The notes: generated by a model from the sequence alone, not told the origin. A stretch of DNA of 64,000 nt from an uncultured Sutterella sp. (GCA_937943605.1 CALEAW010000003.1:47008-111007); one strand, 5' to 3'. Counted from the stretch's first letter, positions 26,680 to 35,772 are shown. Numbers and translations are program-made.

Positions 26680-27669
26680 TCAACGATCTCGTTGAACCGT
26701 GAAGGCGAGCAATTTTAGCAGAGAATCTCTGAAAATGGAAGGGGGAAGGATTGCTAAGGCTTGACGACCGCGTTCCAATTCTTTTTCAGCACGTTGTGCG
26801 CATAGCGTAAGAGCTTGAGAACTTGTGACGATCTTGGCGATGGTCTCAAAGTCACCATCCCCTAAACGAATCGCTTCGTCAATGAGGGCGCGTTCTTCGG
26901 GGGTGCAGCATTCACGGGCATAAATAATCGGTAATGTGACCTTACCTTCACGGAGGTCTGCACCTAAGTTTTTACCTGTGTCCGCCGAGTTGCCGTGGTA
27001 GTCAAGGACGTCATCCGCAATCTGGAAGGCGTTACCAAGGGCTAAAGCGTATTCGGCAACCGCTGCTTCTTCTTTGGGACCACACTCAGCGATGGCAGCG
27101 GCCATGCGAGCGCCTGCCTCAAAAAGACAAGCCGTTTTGCGTTCGATGACGCGGAAGTAACGCGTTTCGTCTACACTCGGGTCGTGTGCATTGATCATTT
27201 GGACTACTTCGCCTTCGCTTAAACGGTTGGCTGCGTCAGAAAGCGCTTCCATGACACGAAGGTTACCAGCTTTAACCATCATTTGGAAGGAGCGCGTGTA
27301 AAGGAAGTCACCAACAAGCACAGCTGCACCATTACCCCAACGGCTATTGGCAGTCGGGCGGCCACGGCGCATGTCGCTCTCATCGACGACGTCGTCGTGC
27401 ATCAAAGTCGCGGTGTGCAAAAGCTCAATCGTGGCACCTAAATACTGGTGGAGCGTACCCTGATATCCAAGTGCGCGACAAATGAGCATCAATAAGGCCG
27501 GGCGCATACGCTTACCACCAGCGCTCGTGATGTATTCGCTGATTTCTTTCATGCGCGGAACATCGCTAGCGAGCTCATTACGAATGATTGTGTCAACAGC
27601 CGCCATGTCTTCAGCGATGGGGGCAAGCACCTGCTTGATGAGCGCTTTAGGATCCTGTTTGGTTTGCAT
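26680..27669 (-). CDS. ispB: Polyprenyl (octaprenyl) diphosphate synthase
   Basis: This 329-residue trans-prenyltransferase makes the side-chain precursor of ubiquinone. The first aspartate-rich motif is in LMHDDVVDESDMRRGRPT and the second in QIADDVLDYHGN; GGKRMRP lies near residue 52. Product length cannot be read from sequence alone, but octaprenyl is usual for this family in betaproteobacteria. It is divergent from rplU, a common arrangement, and its transcript runs into tRNA-Pro. Confidence 0.92.
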   Translation of the reverse strand: MQTKQDPKALIKQVLAPIAEDMAAVDTIIRNELASDVPRMKEISEYITSAGGKRMRPALLMLICRALGYQGTLHQYLGATIELLHTATLMHDDVVDESDMRRGRPTANSRWGNGAAVLVGDFLYTRSFQMMVKAGNLRVMEALSDAANRLSEGEVVQMINAHDPSVDETRYFRVIERKTACLFEAGARMAAAIAECGPKEEAAVAEYALALGNAFQIADDVLDYHGNSADTGKNLGADLREGKVTLPIIYARECCTPEERALIDEAIRLGDGDFETIAKIVTSSQALTLCAQRAEKELERGRQALAILPPSIFRDSLLKLLAFTVQRDR

Positions 27670-27791
27670 ATCGGACTATAAAAGTTGGTCTAAATGAAGG
27701 TTAATGCCCAAAGTATAACGAACGAAAATGAGCAACGGACAAGGGAACAGGTACAAAAGACAGAAAAGCTAAAGAAAACGATGGGTTACGC

Positions 27792-27820
27792 TTGACGGGT
27801 CTTTCTATTCGTGTGATAAT
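27792..27820 (+). promoter_or_regulatory. Strong sigma70 promoter for rplU-rpmA
   Basis: TTGACG (27792-27797) and GATAAT (27815-27820) are 17 bases apart, and a TGT extended -10 element directly precedes the hexamer. The leader to rplU would be about 130 bases, long enough for regulation by ribosomal proteins. Confidence 0.75.
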
Positions 27821-27956
27821 CCTCAGCTTTCCACGCACTCGAACGTGCAGACGCGTCGTTTGAGGAATGTTCTTCAAGCGCGTTCACGCTTATTACAAAA
27901 AGGTTTTGCGTAGTTATTCAAAAGAATAATGAAGCAGAACGGGCGAGGTTTATTAC

Positions 27957-28268
27957 ATGTACGCTATTATCAAGACTGGCGGTAAGCAGTACCGCGTTTC
28001 TGTCGGCGATAAGCTCAAGGTTGAATCCTTGGCTGTCGAAGCCGGCGCTCAGGTGACCCTCACCGAAGTTCTCGCTGTTAGCGGCGAACAGGGTCTCAAG
28101 GTCGGTAATCCGACGATCGAAGGTGCTACGGTCACCGCGACTGTCCTTTCCCACGGCCGTGGCGAAAAGGTCCGCATCTTCAAGTTCCGCCGCCGCAAGC
28201 ACTCCATGAAGTCTGCCGGCCATCGTCAGAACTACACCGAGCTCAAGATCGAAGCGATCGCGGCTTAA
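27957..28268 (+). CDS. rplU: 50S ribosomal protein bL21
   Basis: This 103-residue protein binds 23S rRNA in the large subunit. It begins MYAIIKTGGKQYRVSVGDKLKVE and ends HRQNYTELKIEAI, both typical of bL21. Codon use here and in rpmA is visibly biased to preferred codons, as expected for highly expressed genes. It is followed by rpmA after 33 bases. Confidence 0.97.
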   Translation: MYAIIKTGGKQYRVSVGDKLKVESLAVEAGAQVTLTEVLAVSGEQGLKVGNPTIEGATVTATVLSHGRGEKVRIFKFRRRKHSMKSAGHRQNYTELKIEAIAA

Positions 28269-28301
28269 TTTGCAACCGACTTTTTATAGAGAAGTACTAA
28301 A

Positions 28302-28565
28302 ATGGCACACAAGAAAGGTGGCGGCTCTACCCGCAACGGTCGTGACTCTAAGGCTAAGCGCCTTGGTGTGAAGGTTTTCGGTGACGCCGCGATTAACGCT
28401 GGTGGCATCATCATTCGTCAGCGCGGCACGAAGTTCCACGCCGGCGACAACGTTGGCATGGGCAAGGATCACACGCTCTACGCTCTCGTTGACGGCGTCG
28501 TGAAGTTCGAAGTCAAGGGTGCTTTCAACCGTCATTATGTGAAGGTTGAACCGATCGCTGCCTAA
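28302..28565 (+). CDS. rpmA: 50S ribosomal protein bL27
   Basis: This 87-residue protein sits near the peptidyl transferase centre. It begins MAHKKGGGSTRNGRDS without an N-terminal extension, so no protease processing as in Firmicutes is needed, and contains IIIRQRGTKFHAG. It shares the rplU transcript, which ends at the terminator just downstream. Confidence 0.97.
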   Translation: MAHKKGGGSTRNGRDSKAKRLGVKVFGDAAINAGGIIIRQRGTKFHAGDNVGMGKDHTLYALVDGVVKFEVKGAFNRHYVKVEPIAA

Positions 28566-28603
28566 TTAAGGGCAGGCGTCTACCCGGACGCAGACGAACG
28601 AAT

Positions 28604-28640
28604 AAAAAGCCCAGTGCGGATATTCCGTCTGGGCTTTTTT
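28604..28640 (+). terminator. Terminator after rpmA
   Basis: AAAAAGCCCAG (28604-28614) pairs with CTGGGCTTTTTT (28629-28640), giving a strong stem and a six-T tail. It separates ribosomal protein expression from obg. Confidence 0.9.
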
Positions 28641-28645
28641 CGTGA

Positions 28646-28674
28646 TTGGTTTTCTTTTCATCGAAGCCTAGAAT
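28646..28674 (+). promoter_or_regulatory. Candidate promoter of obg
   Basis: TTGGTT (28646-28651) and TAGAAT (28669-28674) are 17 bases apart, directly after the rpmA terminator. A start of transcription near 28681 would leave a 127-base leader that contains a perfect inverted repeat. Confidence 0.45.
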
Positions 28675-28690
28675 CTGCTATTGTGGCAGT

Positions 28691-28712
28691 CGTTCGTATG
28701 GTGATACGAACG
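28691..28712 (+). repeat. Perfect inverted repeat in the obg leader
   Basis: CGTTCGTAT (28691-28699) and ATACGAACG (28704-28712) form a 9-bp stem with a GGTG loop. There is no U-tract. It could be an operator or a 5' mRNA hairpin lying about 10-30 bases after the predicted transcription start. Confidence 0.65.
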
Positions 28713-28807
28713 TCGTGAAGCTTCTCAAGAGAGGCTTCCTATTTAATCGAATTTTTTCTCCCGTCCGAACCGCTGGACGTGGGGAGGCAACCTTAGAAGG
28801 TGACCTC

Positions 28808-29878
28808 GTGAAGTTTGTTGATGAAGCAAAAATTGAAGTCCAGGGCGGCAAGGGCGGCAACGGTGCGGCAAGCTTCCGCCGCGAAAAGTTCATTCCGAAG
28901 GGCGGTCCTGATGGTGGTGACGGTGGTCGCGGTGGCTCGGTTTATGCTGTCGCTGATCGTAATATCAATACCTTGGTGGACTATCGCTATACGCGCAAGT
29001 TCTTTGCTCCGAATGGTGAAAATGGTCGTGGCGCTGACTGCTACGGCGCTGGCGGTGAAGATATCGTGCTTCGTATGCCGGTGGGTACCTTGGTGCGTGA
29101 CACCGATACGGGTGAAGTGATTGCCGACTTGAATGTGCATGGCGCTCGCCAATTGCTCGCCGCAGGCGGCAAGGGTGGCTTAGGCAATCTCCACTTCAAG
29201 AGTTCTGTTAACCGTGCGCCTAAGCAAGCGACGCCGGGGGAACCTGGGCAGTATCGCGCGCTCGAACTCGAACTCCAGGTGCTCGCTGATGTGGGATTGT
29301 TAGGGATGCCTAACGCGGGTAAGTCGACCTTTATTACCGCTGTTTCTAACGCCCGCCCGAAGATCGCTGACTATCCGTTTACGACGTTGCATCCGCATCT
29401 GGGTGTGGTGCGCGTGGGTCCAGAACAGAGCTTTGTGTTGGCTGACGTTCCGGGTTTGATCGAAGGTGCTGCAGAAGGCGCTGGTTTAGGTCATCTCTTC
29501 TTACGTCATCTTTCTCGTACGAAGATCCTTTTGCATATGATCGATGCTGCGCCATTTGATCCAGAAACCGATCCGATCCAGGAAGCCAAGGCGTTGGCAT
29601 TGGAACTCGAAAAGTATGATCCGGCCCTTGCTGCTAAGCCGCGTTGGATTGTGCTCAATAAGGTTGACCTTGTTGAAGAAGCTGATCGAGACGAACTTAT
29701 CGAACGTTATCGTCGTGAACTTGCTGCTGATGGTGAGCCAGTCTTTGTGATTTCGGCCGCTACGCGACAGGGCTGCGAAGAGCTCGTCAAGGCATTGGCT
29801 CAGCGTATCGACGATGATCGCCGCGAGGACGTGGCGTTCTTAGACGATGCGCGTTTTGACCCGACCGAAGATCGTTAA
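28808..29878 (+). CDS. obg: Ribosome-assembly GTPase Obg/CgtA
   Basis: This 356-residue GTPase acts in 50S assembly and stress control. The glycine-rich Obg fold occupies residues 1-158, with GGPDGGDGGRGG. The G domain follows with GMPNAGKS at 166-173, DVPGLIEGA and NKVDLV. The GTG at 28808 is chosen because GAAGGTG precedes it and the protein then starts MKFVDEAKIEVQGG like its homologues; a longer frame upstream reads through the leader hairpin and has no homology. It lacks the C-terminal OCT domain of Gram-positive Obg. Confidence 0.95.
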   Translation: MKFVDEAKIEVQGGKGGNGAASFRREKFIPKGGPDGGDGGRGGSVYAVADRNINTLVDYRYTRKFFAPNGENGRGADCYGAGGEDIVLRMPVGTLVRDTDTGEVIADLNVHGARQLLAAGGKGGLGNLHFKSSVNRAPKQATPGEPGQYRALELELQVLADVGLLGMPNAGKSTFITAVSNARPKIADYPFTTLHPHLGVVRVGPEQSFVLADVPGLIEGAAEGAGLGHLFLRHLSRTKILLHMIDAAPFDPETDPIQEAKALALELEKYDPALAAKPRWIVLNKVDLVEEADRDELIERYRRELAADGEPVFVISAATRQGCEELVKALAQRIDDDRREDVAFLDDARFDPTEDR

Positions 29879-29901
29879 TTCAGAAGTTTATTTCTGAGCT
29901 G

Positions 29902-29940
29902 AAGGAGACTCACCTGCAAGAGGCAGGTAGGGTCTCCTTT
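29902..29940 (+). terminator. Terminator after obg
   Basis: AAGGAGAC (29902-29909) pairs with GTCTCCTT (29932-29939), with an inner ACCTGC/GCAGGT stem, followed by T-rich sequence. Confidence 0.85.
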
Positions 29941-29987
29941 CTTTGTTGATGCTTTCTATATTGGCCATCTTGTAAGGATCCGACATC

Positions 29988-31301
29988 ATGTTGCAGTCAG
30001 TCGTCGATCGTTTTTTTGGGTTGAAGGCAAATGGGACCACAGCGTCTCAGGAGATCTCGGCAGGGATCACAACCTTCATGGCGATGAGTTATCTCATCTT
30101 TGTCATTCCTGGAATGCTCGCTGATGGTGGGCTTCCGCGCGATGCTGCTACCTCGGCCGTGATTATGGTCACGGTTGCAGTGACGCTTTTGATGGGGTTG
30201 TGGGCTCGCTATCCCGTCGGTGTTGCGCCCGGGCTTGGGATTACGGCCTTCTTTGCCTACTATGTCTGTGGCCCAGCAGGTTTTAGTTGGCAGGCGGGTT
30301 TAGGTGCGGTTTTTATTTCGGGGATCGTTTTTTTCTTACTTACGGTGACACGCATCCGCCAATTCATTGTGAACTCTGTTCCATTGGATTTGAAGCTTGC
30401 GATTGTGGTCGGGATCGGTGCTTTTATTTCATTAATTGGGATGAAAAGCGCAGGCCTCGTGGTGGCGGATCCTAGCACGTTTGTGGCATTAGGGGATGTG
30501 ACAAAGCCTGAAGTGCAGCTCGCTGTCTTCTGCTTTTTCTTGACAGCGGCTTTGATGGTGGCTGGCTTTAGAGCCGCGATGCTGATCGGGATTTTGGCAA
30601 CGACGGCTTTGGGGGTGATGTGCGGTGTGACGCCGATGCCTGAAGGCAGTTGGGTGAGTTTGAACTTGCCGGATATCTCGAGCGTCTTTATGCAGATGGA
30701 CTTGAAGGGCGCGCTCTCTCATGGCTTATTAAGTATCATTTTTACGCTGACGATGGTGGACCTCTTTGACAATATGGGGGTTCTTATTGGTTTGGCACGT
30801 AAGTGCGGCTTTATGAAGCCTAATGGCGATATTCGTAATTTAGATCGTGCCTTTATTACCGATTCAATCGGTACGATGTTCTCGGCTTGTATGGGGACGA
30901 CGACGGCAACGTCTTACTTAGAAAGTGCCTCAGGGGTAGCTGCTGGTGGTCGTACAGGGTTGACGGCTGTTGTGACGGCGGTTTGTTTTATCTTGGCGCT
31001 CTTTTTCATTCCGCTCGTTGCTGTTGTGCCCGCTTATGCGACTGCACCTATCTTGATTTTGGTAGGTGCGCTCATGATGCAAGAGGTCGTGAATATTCAT
31101 TTTGAAAAGCTTGAAATTGCGATTCCTGCCTTTTTGACGATCGTGGCAATGCCCTTTACGTTCAATATCGCAACGGGTTTCGGTTTTGGCTTTGTGAGCT
31201 ATGCGCTCATCCACATCTTCATGGGACGTTGGCGCGATGTGACGCCCTTTATGTATCTGATCTCCGCTTGCTTCGTGATTAATTTTGCATTGCGTGCGTA
31301 G
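29988..31301 (+). CDS. NCS2-family purine permease (AzgA/GhxP type)
   Basis: This 437-residue membrane protein has about twelve helices and the signatures of the AzgA branch of nucleobase/cation symporters. These are GITTFMAMSYLIFV near the start, GLGITAFFAY, TLTMVDLFDNMG and a GTTTATSYLESASG loop. The likely substrates are adenine, guanine or hypoxanthine, which cannot be separated by inspection. It has its own space on both sides and lies between obg and proB, a position without a transporter in the usual betaproteobacterial order, so it is probably an insertion into that locus. Confidence 0.88.
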   Translation: MLQSVVDRFFGLKANGTTASQEISAGITTFMAMSYLIFVIPGMLADGGLPRDAATSAVIMVTVAVTLLMGLWARYPVGVAPGLGITAFFAYYVCGPAGFSWQAGLGAVFISGIVFFLLTVTRIRQFIVNSVPLDLKLAIVVGIGAFISLIGMKSAGLVVADPSTFVALGDVTKPEVQLAVFCFFLTAALMVAGFRAAMLIGILATTALGVMCGVTPMPEGSWVSLNLPDISSVFMQMDLKGALSHGLLSIIFTLTMVDLFDNMGVLIGLARKCGFMKPNGDIRNLDRAFITDSIGTMFSACMGTTTATSYLESASGVAAGGRTGLTAVVTAVCFILALFFIPLVAVVPAYATAPILILVGALMMQEVVNIHFEKLEIAIPAFLTIVAMPFTFNIATGFGFGFVSYALIHIFMGRWRDVTPFMYLISACFVINFALRA

Positions 31302-31441
31302 TCGATAGAACAATTTGTCGCGACTTTTGATGGCGGCCATCCTGCTGGGGATTGGTCGCCATTTACGTCTATGAGCAAAAGCGTACGGTTTGCGCTATGC
31401 TCAATACTTCCCACTCAAATTTTTTATGGAAGTCTTTCCCC

Positions 31442-32569
31442 ATGGAGTCTCTTCTTAAGCATGCGCGACGCGTGGTCGTCAAAGTTGGTAGCGCCTTGGT
31501 AACCAATGATGGTCGAGGTTTGGATATTGAAGCCATTGAACGTTGGGCAACGCAGATTGCCGAACTTCAAAAGCTTGGCAAAGAAGTCATCTTGGTGAGT
31601 TCTGGTGCCATTGCCGAAGGCGTGTTGCGGTTAGGGTGGGAAAAGCGACCGTCGCACGTGTACGAATTGCAGGCTGCGGCTGCTGTAGGTCAAATGGGGT
31701 TGGTTGAAGCCTATGAGCGTCATTTTCGCGCACATGGCATTGGTACAGCACAGGTGCTTTTGACGCATCAGAACTTAACGGATCGTGAACAGTATTTAAA
31801 TGCTCGCATGACGATTCGTGAATTGTTGCGCTTAAAAGTGGTTCCTGTTATTAACGAAAATGATACGGTGGTGACGAGCGAAATCAAGGTGGGTGACAAT
31901 GATACCTTGGGTGCTTTGGTTACGAATCTGGTCGAAGCGGATGTGTTGGTGATTTTGACAGACCAGCGCGGGCTTTATACGGCGGATCCTCGCTCGAACC
32001 CTGATGCCGAGTTTGTTGCTGTGGCAACGGCAGGCGATCCGTCACTCGAAAAGATGGCAGGTGGCGCCGCAAGCTCTTTATCAAAGGGTGGCATGATTAC
32101 CAAGATTCTTGCCGCTAAGCGTGCCGCGCGTTCGGGTGCGGCAACCATTATTGCCTCTGGGCGTGAACACGATGTCTTAACGCGTTTGGCTGCAGGTGAA
32201 ATGATCGGGACGCAATTAAATCCTTCGTCGACGGTGTTGCACGCGAGAAAGCAGTGGATTGCAGACCATTTGCGCGCTTCAGGCCGTTTGATTTTGGACG
32301 ACGGTGCTGCGCGCGCTTTAGTCGAAAATCATACGTCGCTTTTGCCAGTGGGTGTGATTGCCGTTGAGGGTGAGTTTGTCCGCGGCGAAGTGGTGAGCTG
32401 TATGACCCAAGCTGGCGTTGAAATTGCGCGAGGCTTGGTGAACTACTCAAGTGACGATGCCTCTCGCATTTTGCGTGCGCATACTGAAGAAATTGAGGCA
32501 CGTCTAGGCTATATGGAGCAGCCAGAGATGATTCACCGAGACAATATGGTGGTACTCACCGAACAATAG
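31442..32569 (+). CDS. proB: Glutamate 5-kinase ProB
   Basis: This 375-residue kinase phosphorylates glutamate as the first step of proline synthesis and is usually feedback-inhibited by proline. The amino-acid kinase domain starts RVVVKVGSALVT, with VSSGAIAEG and NENDTV. The C-terminal 100 residues form a PUA domain (VGVIAVEGEFVRGEVV). ATG 31442 (MESLLKHARR) was chosen by family length; GGAAG lies upstream. proA is not adjacent. Confidence 0.95.
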   Translation: MESLLKHARRVVVKVGSALVTNDGRGLDIEAIERWATQIAELQKLGKEVILVSSGAIAEGVLRLGWEKRPSHVYELQAAAAVGQMGLVEAYERHFRAHGIGTAQVLLTHQNLTDREQYLNARMTIRELLRLKVVPVINENDTVVTSEIKVGDNDTLGALVTNLVEADVLVILTDQRGLYTADPRSNPDAEFVAVATAGDPSLEKMAGGAASSLSKGGMITKILAAKRAARSGAATIIASGREHDVLTRLAAGEMIGTQLNPSSTVLHARKQWIADHLRASGRLILDDGAARALVENHTSLLPVGVIAVEGEFVRGEVVSCMTQAGVEIARGLVNYSSDDASRILRAHTEEIEARLGYMEQPEMIHRDNMVVLTEQ

Positions 32570-32647
32570 AGCTTGTGGCTCGTGAAACACATCGTGTTCG
32601 CGAAGTTTCGACGCTATTGTTAAAATAAACAGATTCAATCTTTTTTC

Positions 32648-32684
32648 GACGGCGTCCGTTGGCAAAGTAGTCAAAGACGCCGTC
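32648..32684 (+). repeat. Inverted repeat in the proS leader
   Basis: GACGGCGTC (32648-32656) and GACGCCGTC (32676-32684) form a perfect 9-bp stem with a 19-base loop, followed by CTTATTTC. It ends 29 bases before the proS start. It may be a weak proB terminator or a leader hairpin. Confidence 0.6.
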
Positions 32685-32713
32685 CTTATTTCAGAAACCA
32701 TTACGAAAGACTT

Positions 32714-34459
32714 ATGCGCGCTCGTTCTTATTTCCTTTCGACGCTGAAAGAAGCGCCTGCCGATGCTGATGTGATCAGCCAGCAGTACATGATTCGTGCC
32801 GGCATGATTAAAAAACTTGCTGCCGGTGTCTACACCTATATGCCGGTTGGCCTTCGCGTCATCCGTAAGATCGAAAAGATCATCCGTGAAGAAATGGACC
32901 GCGCTGGTGCCATCGAGCTCTTGATGCCTGTGGTGCAACCCGCTGAACTGTGGCAGGAATCTGGCCGTTGGGAAAAGTACGGTGCTGAATTGCTCCGCTT
33001 TAAGGATCGTCATGACCGTGACTTCGTTATTCAGCCGACGTCTGAAGAAGTGGTGACTGACGTTACCCGTCAGGAAATTAAGAGCTGGCGTCAGTTGCCG
33101 GTCAATTTCTACCATATTCAGACGAAGTTCCGTGATGAACGTCGTCCTCGTTTTGGTGTGATGCGTGGCCGTGAATTCACGATGAAGGATGCTTATTCCT
33201 TTGACCGTGATGCCGAAGGTGCTGCTCGCTCTTATGACAAGATGTATGAAGCCTATCAGCGTATCTTTACACGCTTAGGTTTGATGTTCCGCGCTGTGCG
33301 TGCCGATACGGGTGCCATCGGTGGTAGCCGCTCGCATGAATTCCAAGTGATCGCCAATGCGGGTGAAGACGTCATCGCCTATTGCCCAGAGAGTGACTAT
33401 GCTGCCAATATCGAATTGGCTGAAGCCGTGTCCGTGATTGCTGAACGCGCAGCTGCCAAGGAAGAAATGGTGAAGCGTCCAACCCCGGGTAAGGAAAAGT
33501 GCCATGACGTGGTTGAATTCTTGGGTCTTCCGCTCACGAGCTCTGTTAAGAGCGTTGTCTTGGCCGCTGATCGTGTGAACGAAAAGGGCGAGCCGTTGCC
33601 CGCTAAGATCGTGATGATCCTCTTGCGCGCTGATCATGACTTGAACGAAGTGAAGGCTGGCCACTTGCCCGAATTGAAGGAAGGCTTCCGTTTTGCGACC
33701 GACGAAGAAATCCTCAAGGCCTTTGGCTCGAAGCCGGGCTACTTGGGTCCTGTTGGCGTGAGCGAAGATGTCACGGTGTATGCCGACTTGACGGTGGCCA
33801 ATATGTCGGACTTTGTTTGCGGTGCTAACGAAGAAGGCTATCACTATACGGGTGTCAATTTCGGTCGTGACTTGCCTGAACCCAAGACGGCTGATTTGCG
33901 TAATGTGGTCGAAGGCGACGTGTCGCCCGATGGCAAGGGTACGCTTCGTTTGCAGCGCGGTATTGAAGTCGGTCACGTCTTCTATCTCGGCACGAAGTAT
34001 TCTGAAGCGCTCAATGCCACCTTCTTGGATGAAAATGGTCAACCGAAGGTGCTCGAAATGGGGTGCTATGGCATTGGCGTGACCCGATTGGCAGGTGCTG
34101 CTATTGAGCAAAGTCACGACGAAAGGGGTATTATATGGCCTGATGCCATCGCACCGTTCGAAGTGGTGATTTGCCCGATGAACTATTCGAAGAGCGAAGC
34201 TGTGCGTGAAGCCGCTGACAAGCTCTATGAAACGCTCAAGAGTCAGGGTGTCGATGTGATCCTTGATGACCGCGATATGCGTCCGGGCGTGATGTTCGCT
34301 GACTGGGAGCTCATTGGTGTGCCGCACCGCGTGGTGATTGGTGATCGTGGCCTCAAGAATGGTGAAGTTGAATACGCCGCTCGTCAGAATCTCGCTGAAA
34401 AGGTGATGGTCAAGACTGAAGAGGCTGTTGACTTCCTCTTGAAGCAGATCAAACGTTAA
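32714..34459 (+). CDS. proS: Prolyl-tRNA synthetase
   Basis: This 581-residue class II synthetase charges tRNA-Pro. The catalytic motifs are GVYTYMPVGLRVIRKIE, FRDERRPRFGVMRGREF and GIGVTRL. The insertion between motifs 2 and 3 (about residues 225-390) marks the bacterial type with an editing domain that clears Ala-tRNA-Pro. The C-terminal anticodon-binding domain is present. A tRNA-Pro gene lies elsewhere in this window at 26593. Codon use is strongly biased, as in the ribosomal genes. Confidence 0.97.
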   Translation: MRARSYFLSTLKEAPADADVISQQYMIRAGMIKKLAAGVYTYMPVGLRVIRKIEKIIREEMDRAGAIELLMPVVQPAELWQESGRWEKYGAELLRFKDRHDRDFVIQPTSEEVVTDVTRQEIKSWRQLPVNFYHIQTKFRDERRPRFGVMRGREFTMKDAYSFDRDAEGAARSYDKMYEAYQRIFTRLGLMFRAVRADTGAIGGSRSHEFQVIANAGEDVIAYCPESDYAANIELAEAVSVIAERAAAKEEMVKRPTPGKEKCHDVVEFLGLPLTSSVKSVVLAADRVNEKGEPLPAKIVMILLRADHDLNEVKAGHLPELKEGFRFATDEEILKAFGSKPGYLGPVGVSEDVTVYADLTVANMSDFVCGANEEGYHYTGVNFGRDLPEPKTADLRNVVEGDVSPDGKGTLRLQRGIEVGHVFYLGTKYSEALNATFLDENGQPKVLEMGCYGIGVTRLAGAAIEQSHDERGIIWPDAIAPFEVVICPMNYSKSEAVREAADKLYETLKSQGVDVILDDRDMRPGVMFADWELIGVPHRVVIGDRGLKNGEVEYAARQNLAEKVMVKTEEAVDFLLKQIKR

Positions 34460-34476
34460 GAATTTAGCCAGGAGAG

Positions 34477-34508
34477 TTGGGCCATGGCGGTTTGTCGCCA
34501 TGGCCCAA
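34477..34508 (+). repeat. Perfect 13-bp hairpin after proS
   Basis: TTGGGCCATGGCG (34477-34489) and its exact complement at 34496-34508 enclose a six-base loop. Only TCTT follows, so it is a poor terminator alone, but it may protect the mRNA 3' end or assist the terminator 18 bases downstream. Confidence 0.7.
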
Positions 34509-34525
34509 TCTTAAAAATCAAAGCG

Positions 34526-34557
34526 AAAAAAAAGGAGATCCTTGGATCTCCTTTTTT
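34526..34557. terminator. Bidirectional terminator between proS and tolA
   Basis: GGAGATC/GATCTCC with a CTTG loop is flanked by eight A and six T residues, so it works in both directions for the convergent proS and tolA genes. Confidence 0.92.
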
Positions 34558-34569
34558 GCATCTGCCTCT

Positions 34570-35772
34570 TTAACGTCGATCGTCGACTGGGTCAAAGCGT
34601 AAACGCACTTCCTTAGGCAAGTTGTACTTGTTGTCTGGAATCGGGAAGGGTGAACACTTCAAAATCGCATTACGTACGGCGTTGTCGTAGGCCGGCCAAC
34701 CTGACTGTTTGACCTGAGCGGGCGCACCCGCGAGTTCCCCATTGGGGAGCGGACGAACCATAAATTCTGCGATAAATTGACCGCGACGAGTGCTCGAAGG
34801 CACTTCAATCGTGATGTTCGGGCGAACACAAGCGATAATACGCGCGTTGTAACTTGCCAAGGCTTGGCCAGTCAGATTCTGACGGCGGTTACGCTTATCG
34901 CCATTAGGTGTGCCCGAGCGATTGCTGTCAGGGTCGATCTCAGCATTGAGACGAGCCAATTCTTGCTGACGCATAGCTTGACGAATACGTTCACGCTGAA
35001 GACGTTCTTCTTCAGCCTTCTTCGCAGCAGCAATACGCTTAGCTTCGGCCTGACGCTTTTGTTCTGCAATGCGAGCCTCTTCGGCACGCTTTGCTTCAGC
35101 TAATCGCTTTTCTTCAGCAAGACGTGCTTCTTCAGCACGTTTGGCTTCGGCTTGGCGACGAGCTTCTTCTGCAGCCTGACGTTCTTTCGCTAACTTTTCT
35201 TGCGCTAAACGTTCAGCTTCTTTTTGAGCGCGTTCCTCTTCTGCACGACGTTCAGCTTCAATGGCATCCTGACGTGCTTTTTCGATGCGTTCGGCTTCAG
35301 CGCGTTCAGCGGCGAGACGCGCTTCTTGAGCACGACGGGCTTCTTCGGCTTGTCGAGCTTTTTCAGCACGTTGCTCTGCTTCAACGCGTTCGCGTTCTGC
35401 TGCCTCTAAGGCTTCTTGACGTTCCGTTTCGCGGCGAATCGCTTCTTCTTTCATCAAGGCTTCTTGAGCAGCTGCCTCACGTTCAGCCGCTTCTTGCGCT
35501 TCCTGAGACTCTCTTAACTCATCCTCTTGGTTGGGTTGAGGCTCGGGTACATCAGGCACTTTGACCGCCGCCCCTTTTGGGTCGTTCCCAGCAGAGACAG
35601 CTTCAGGTGCCCAAAGTTCGGCGTAGACAGTCTCAGAGTCTGTAGACCACTGAAAAACTGAGAAGAGCCCAATGAAGAGGAGAACGTGCACGCAAGCCGA
35701 AAGGGCGACAGCGGGGAGTAAGTCTCGCTTGTCTTCCTTTTTATAGCGTTCGTTGATCTCTTGATCCTTCAT
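34570..35772 (-). CDS. tolA: Tol-Pal envelope protein TolA
   Basis: This 400-residue protein bridges the inner membrane and outer envelope during constriction. One membrane helix lies at about residues 20-41 and contains the SxxxH motif (S25, H29) used to contact TolQ. Residues about 85-290 form a very long Ala/Glu/Lys/Arg-rich helix, and the C-terminal domain from about 310 contains two cysteines (IIACVRP and ILKCSPFP). It is the last gene of tolQ-tolR-tolA. The tolB and pal genes that usually follow are absent here, since proS converges from the other side. Confidence 0.93.
   Translation of the reverse strand: MKDQEINERYKKEDKRDLLPAVALSACVHVLLFIGLFSVFQWSTDSETVYAELWAPEAVSAGNDPKGAAVKVPDVPEPQPNQEDELRESQEAQEAAEREAAAQEALMKEEAIRRETERQEALEAAERERVEAEQRAEKARQAEEARRAQEARLAAERAEAERIEKARQDAIEAERRAEEERAQKEAERLAQEKLAKERQAAEEARRQAEAKRAEEARLAEEKRLAEAKRAEEARIAEQKRQAEAKRIAAAKKAEEERLQRERIRQAMRQQELARLNAEIDPDSNRSGTPNGDKRNRRQNLTGQALASYNARIIACVRPNITIEVPSSTRRGQFIAEFMVRPLPNGELAGAPAQVKQSGWPAYDNAVRNAILKCSPFPIPDNKYNLPKEVRLRFDPVDDRR

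Noticed and set aside
28574..28592. Second small hairpin GCGTC/GACGC just before the rpmA terminator
   Set aside because: Short, no U-tract, and easily explained by chance next to the real terminator.
33275..34501. A 408-codon open frame antisense to proS
   Set aside because: It is a codon-bias shadow of a highly expressed gene, His/Thr-rich, without any family motif.
34900..35520. Apparent DNA repeat array in tolA
   Set aside because: The repetition comes from Ala/Glu/Lys/Arg-rich helical codons, not from a regular DNA repeat unit.
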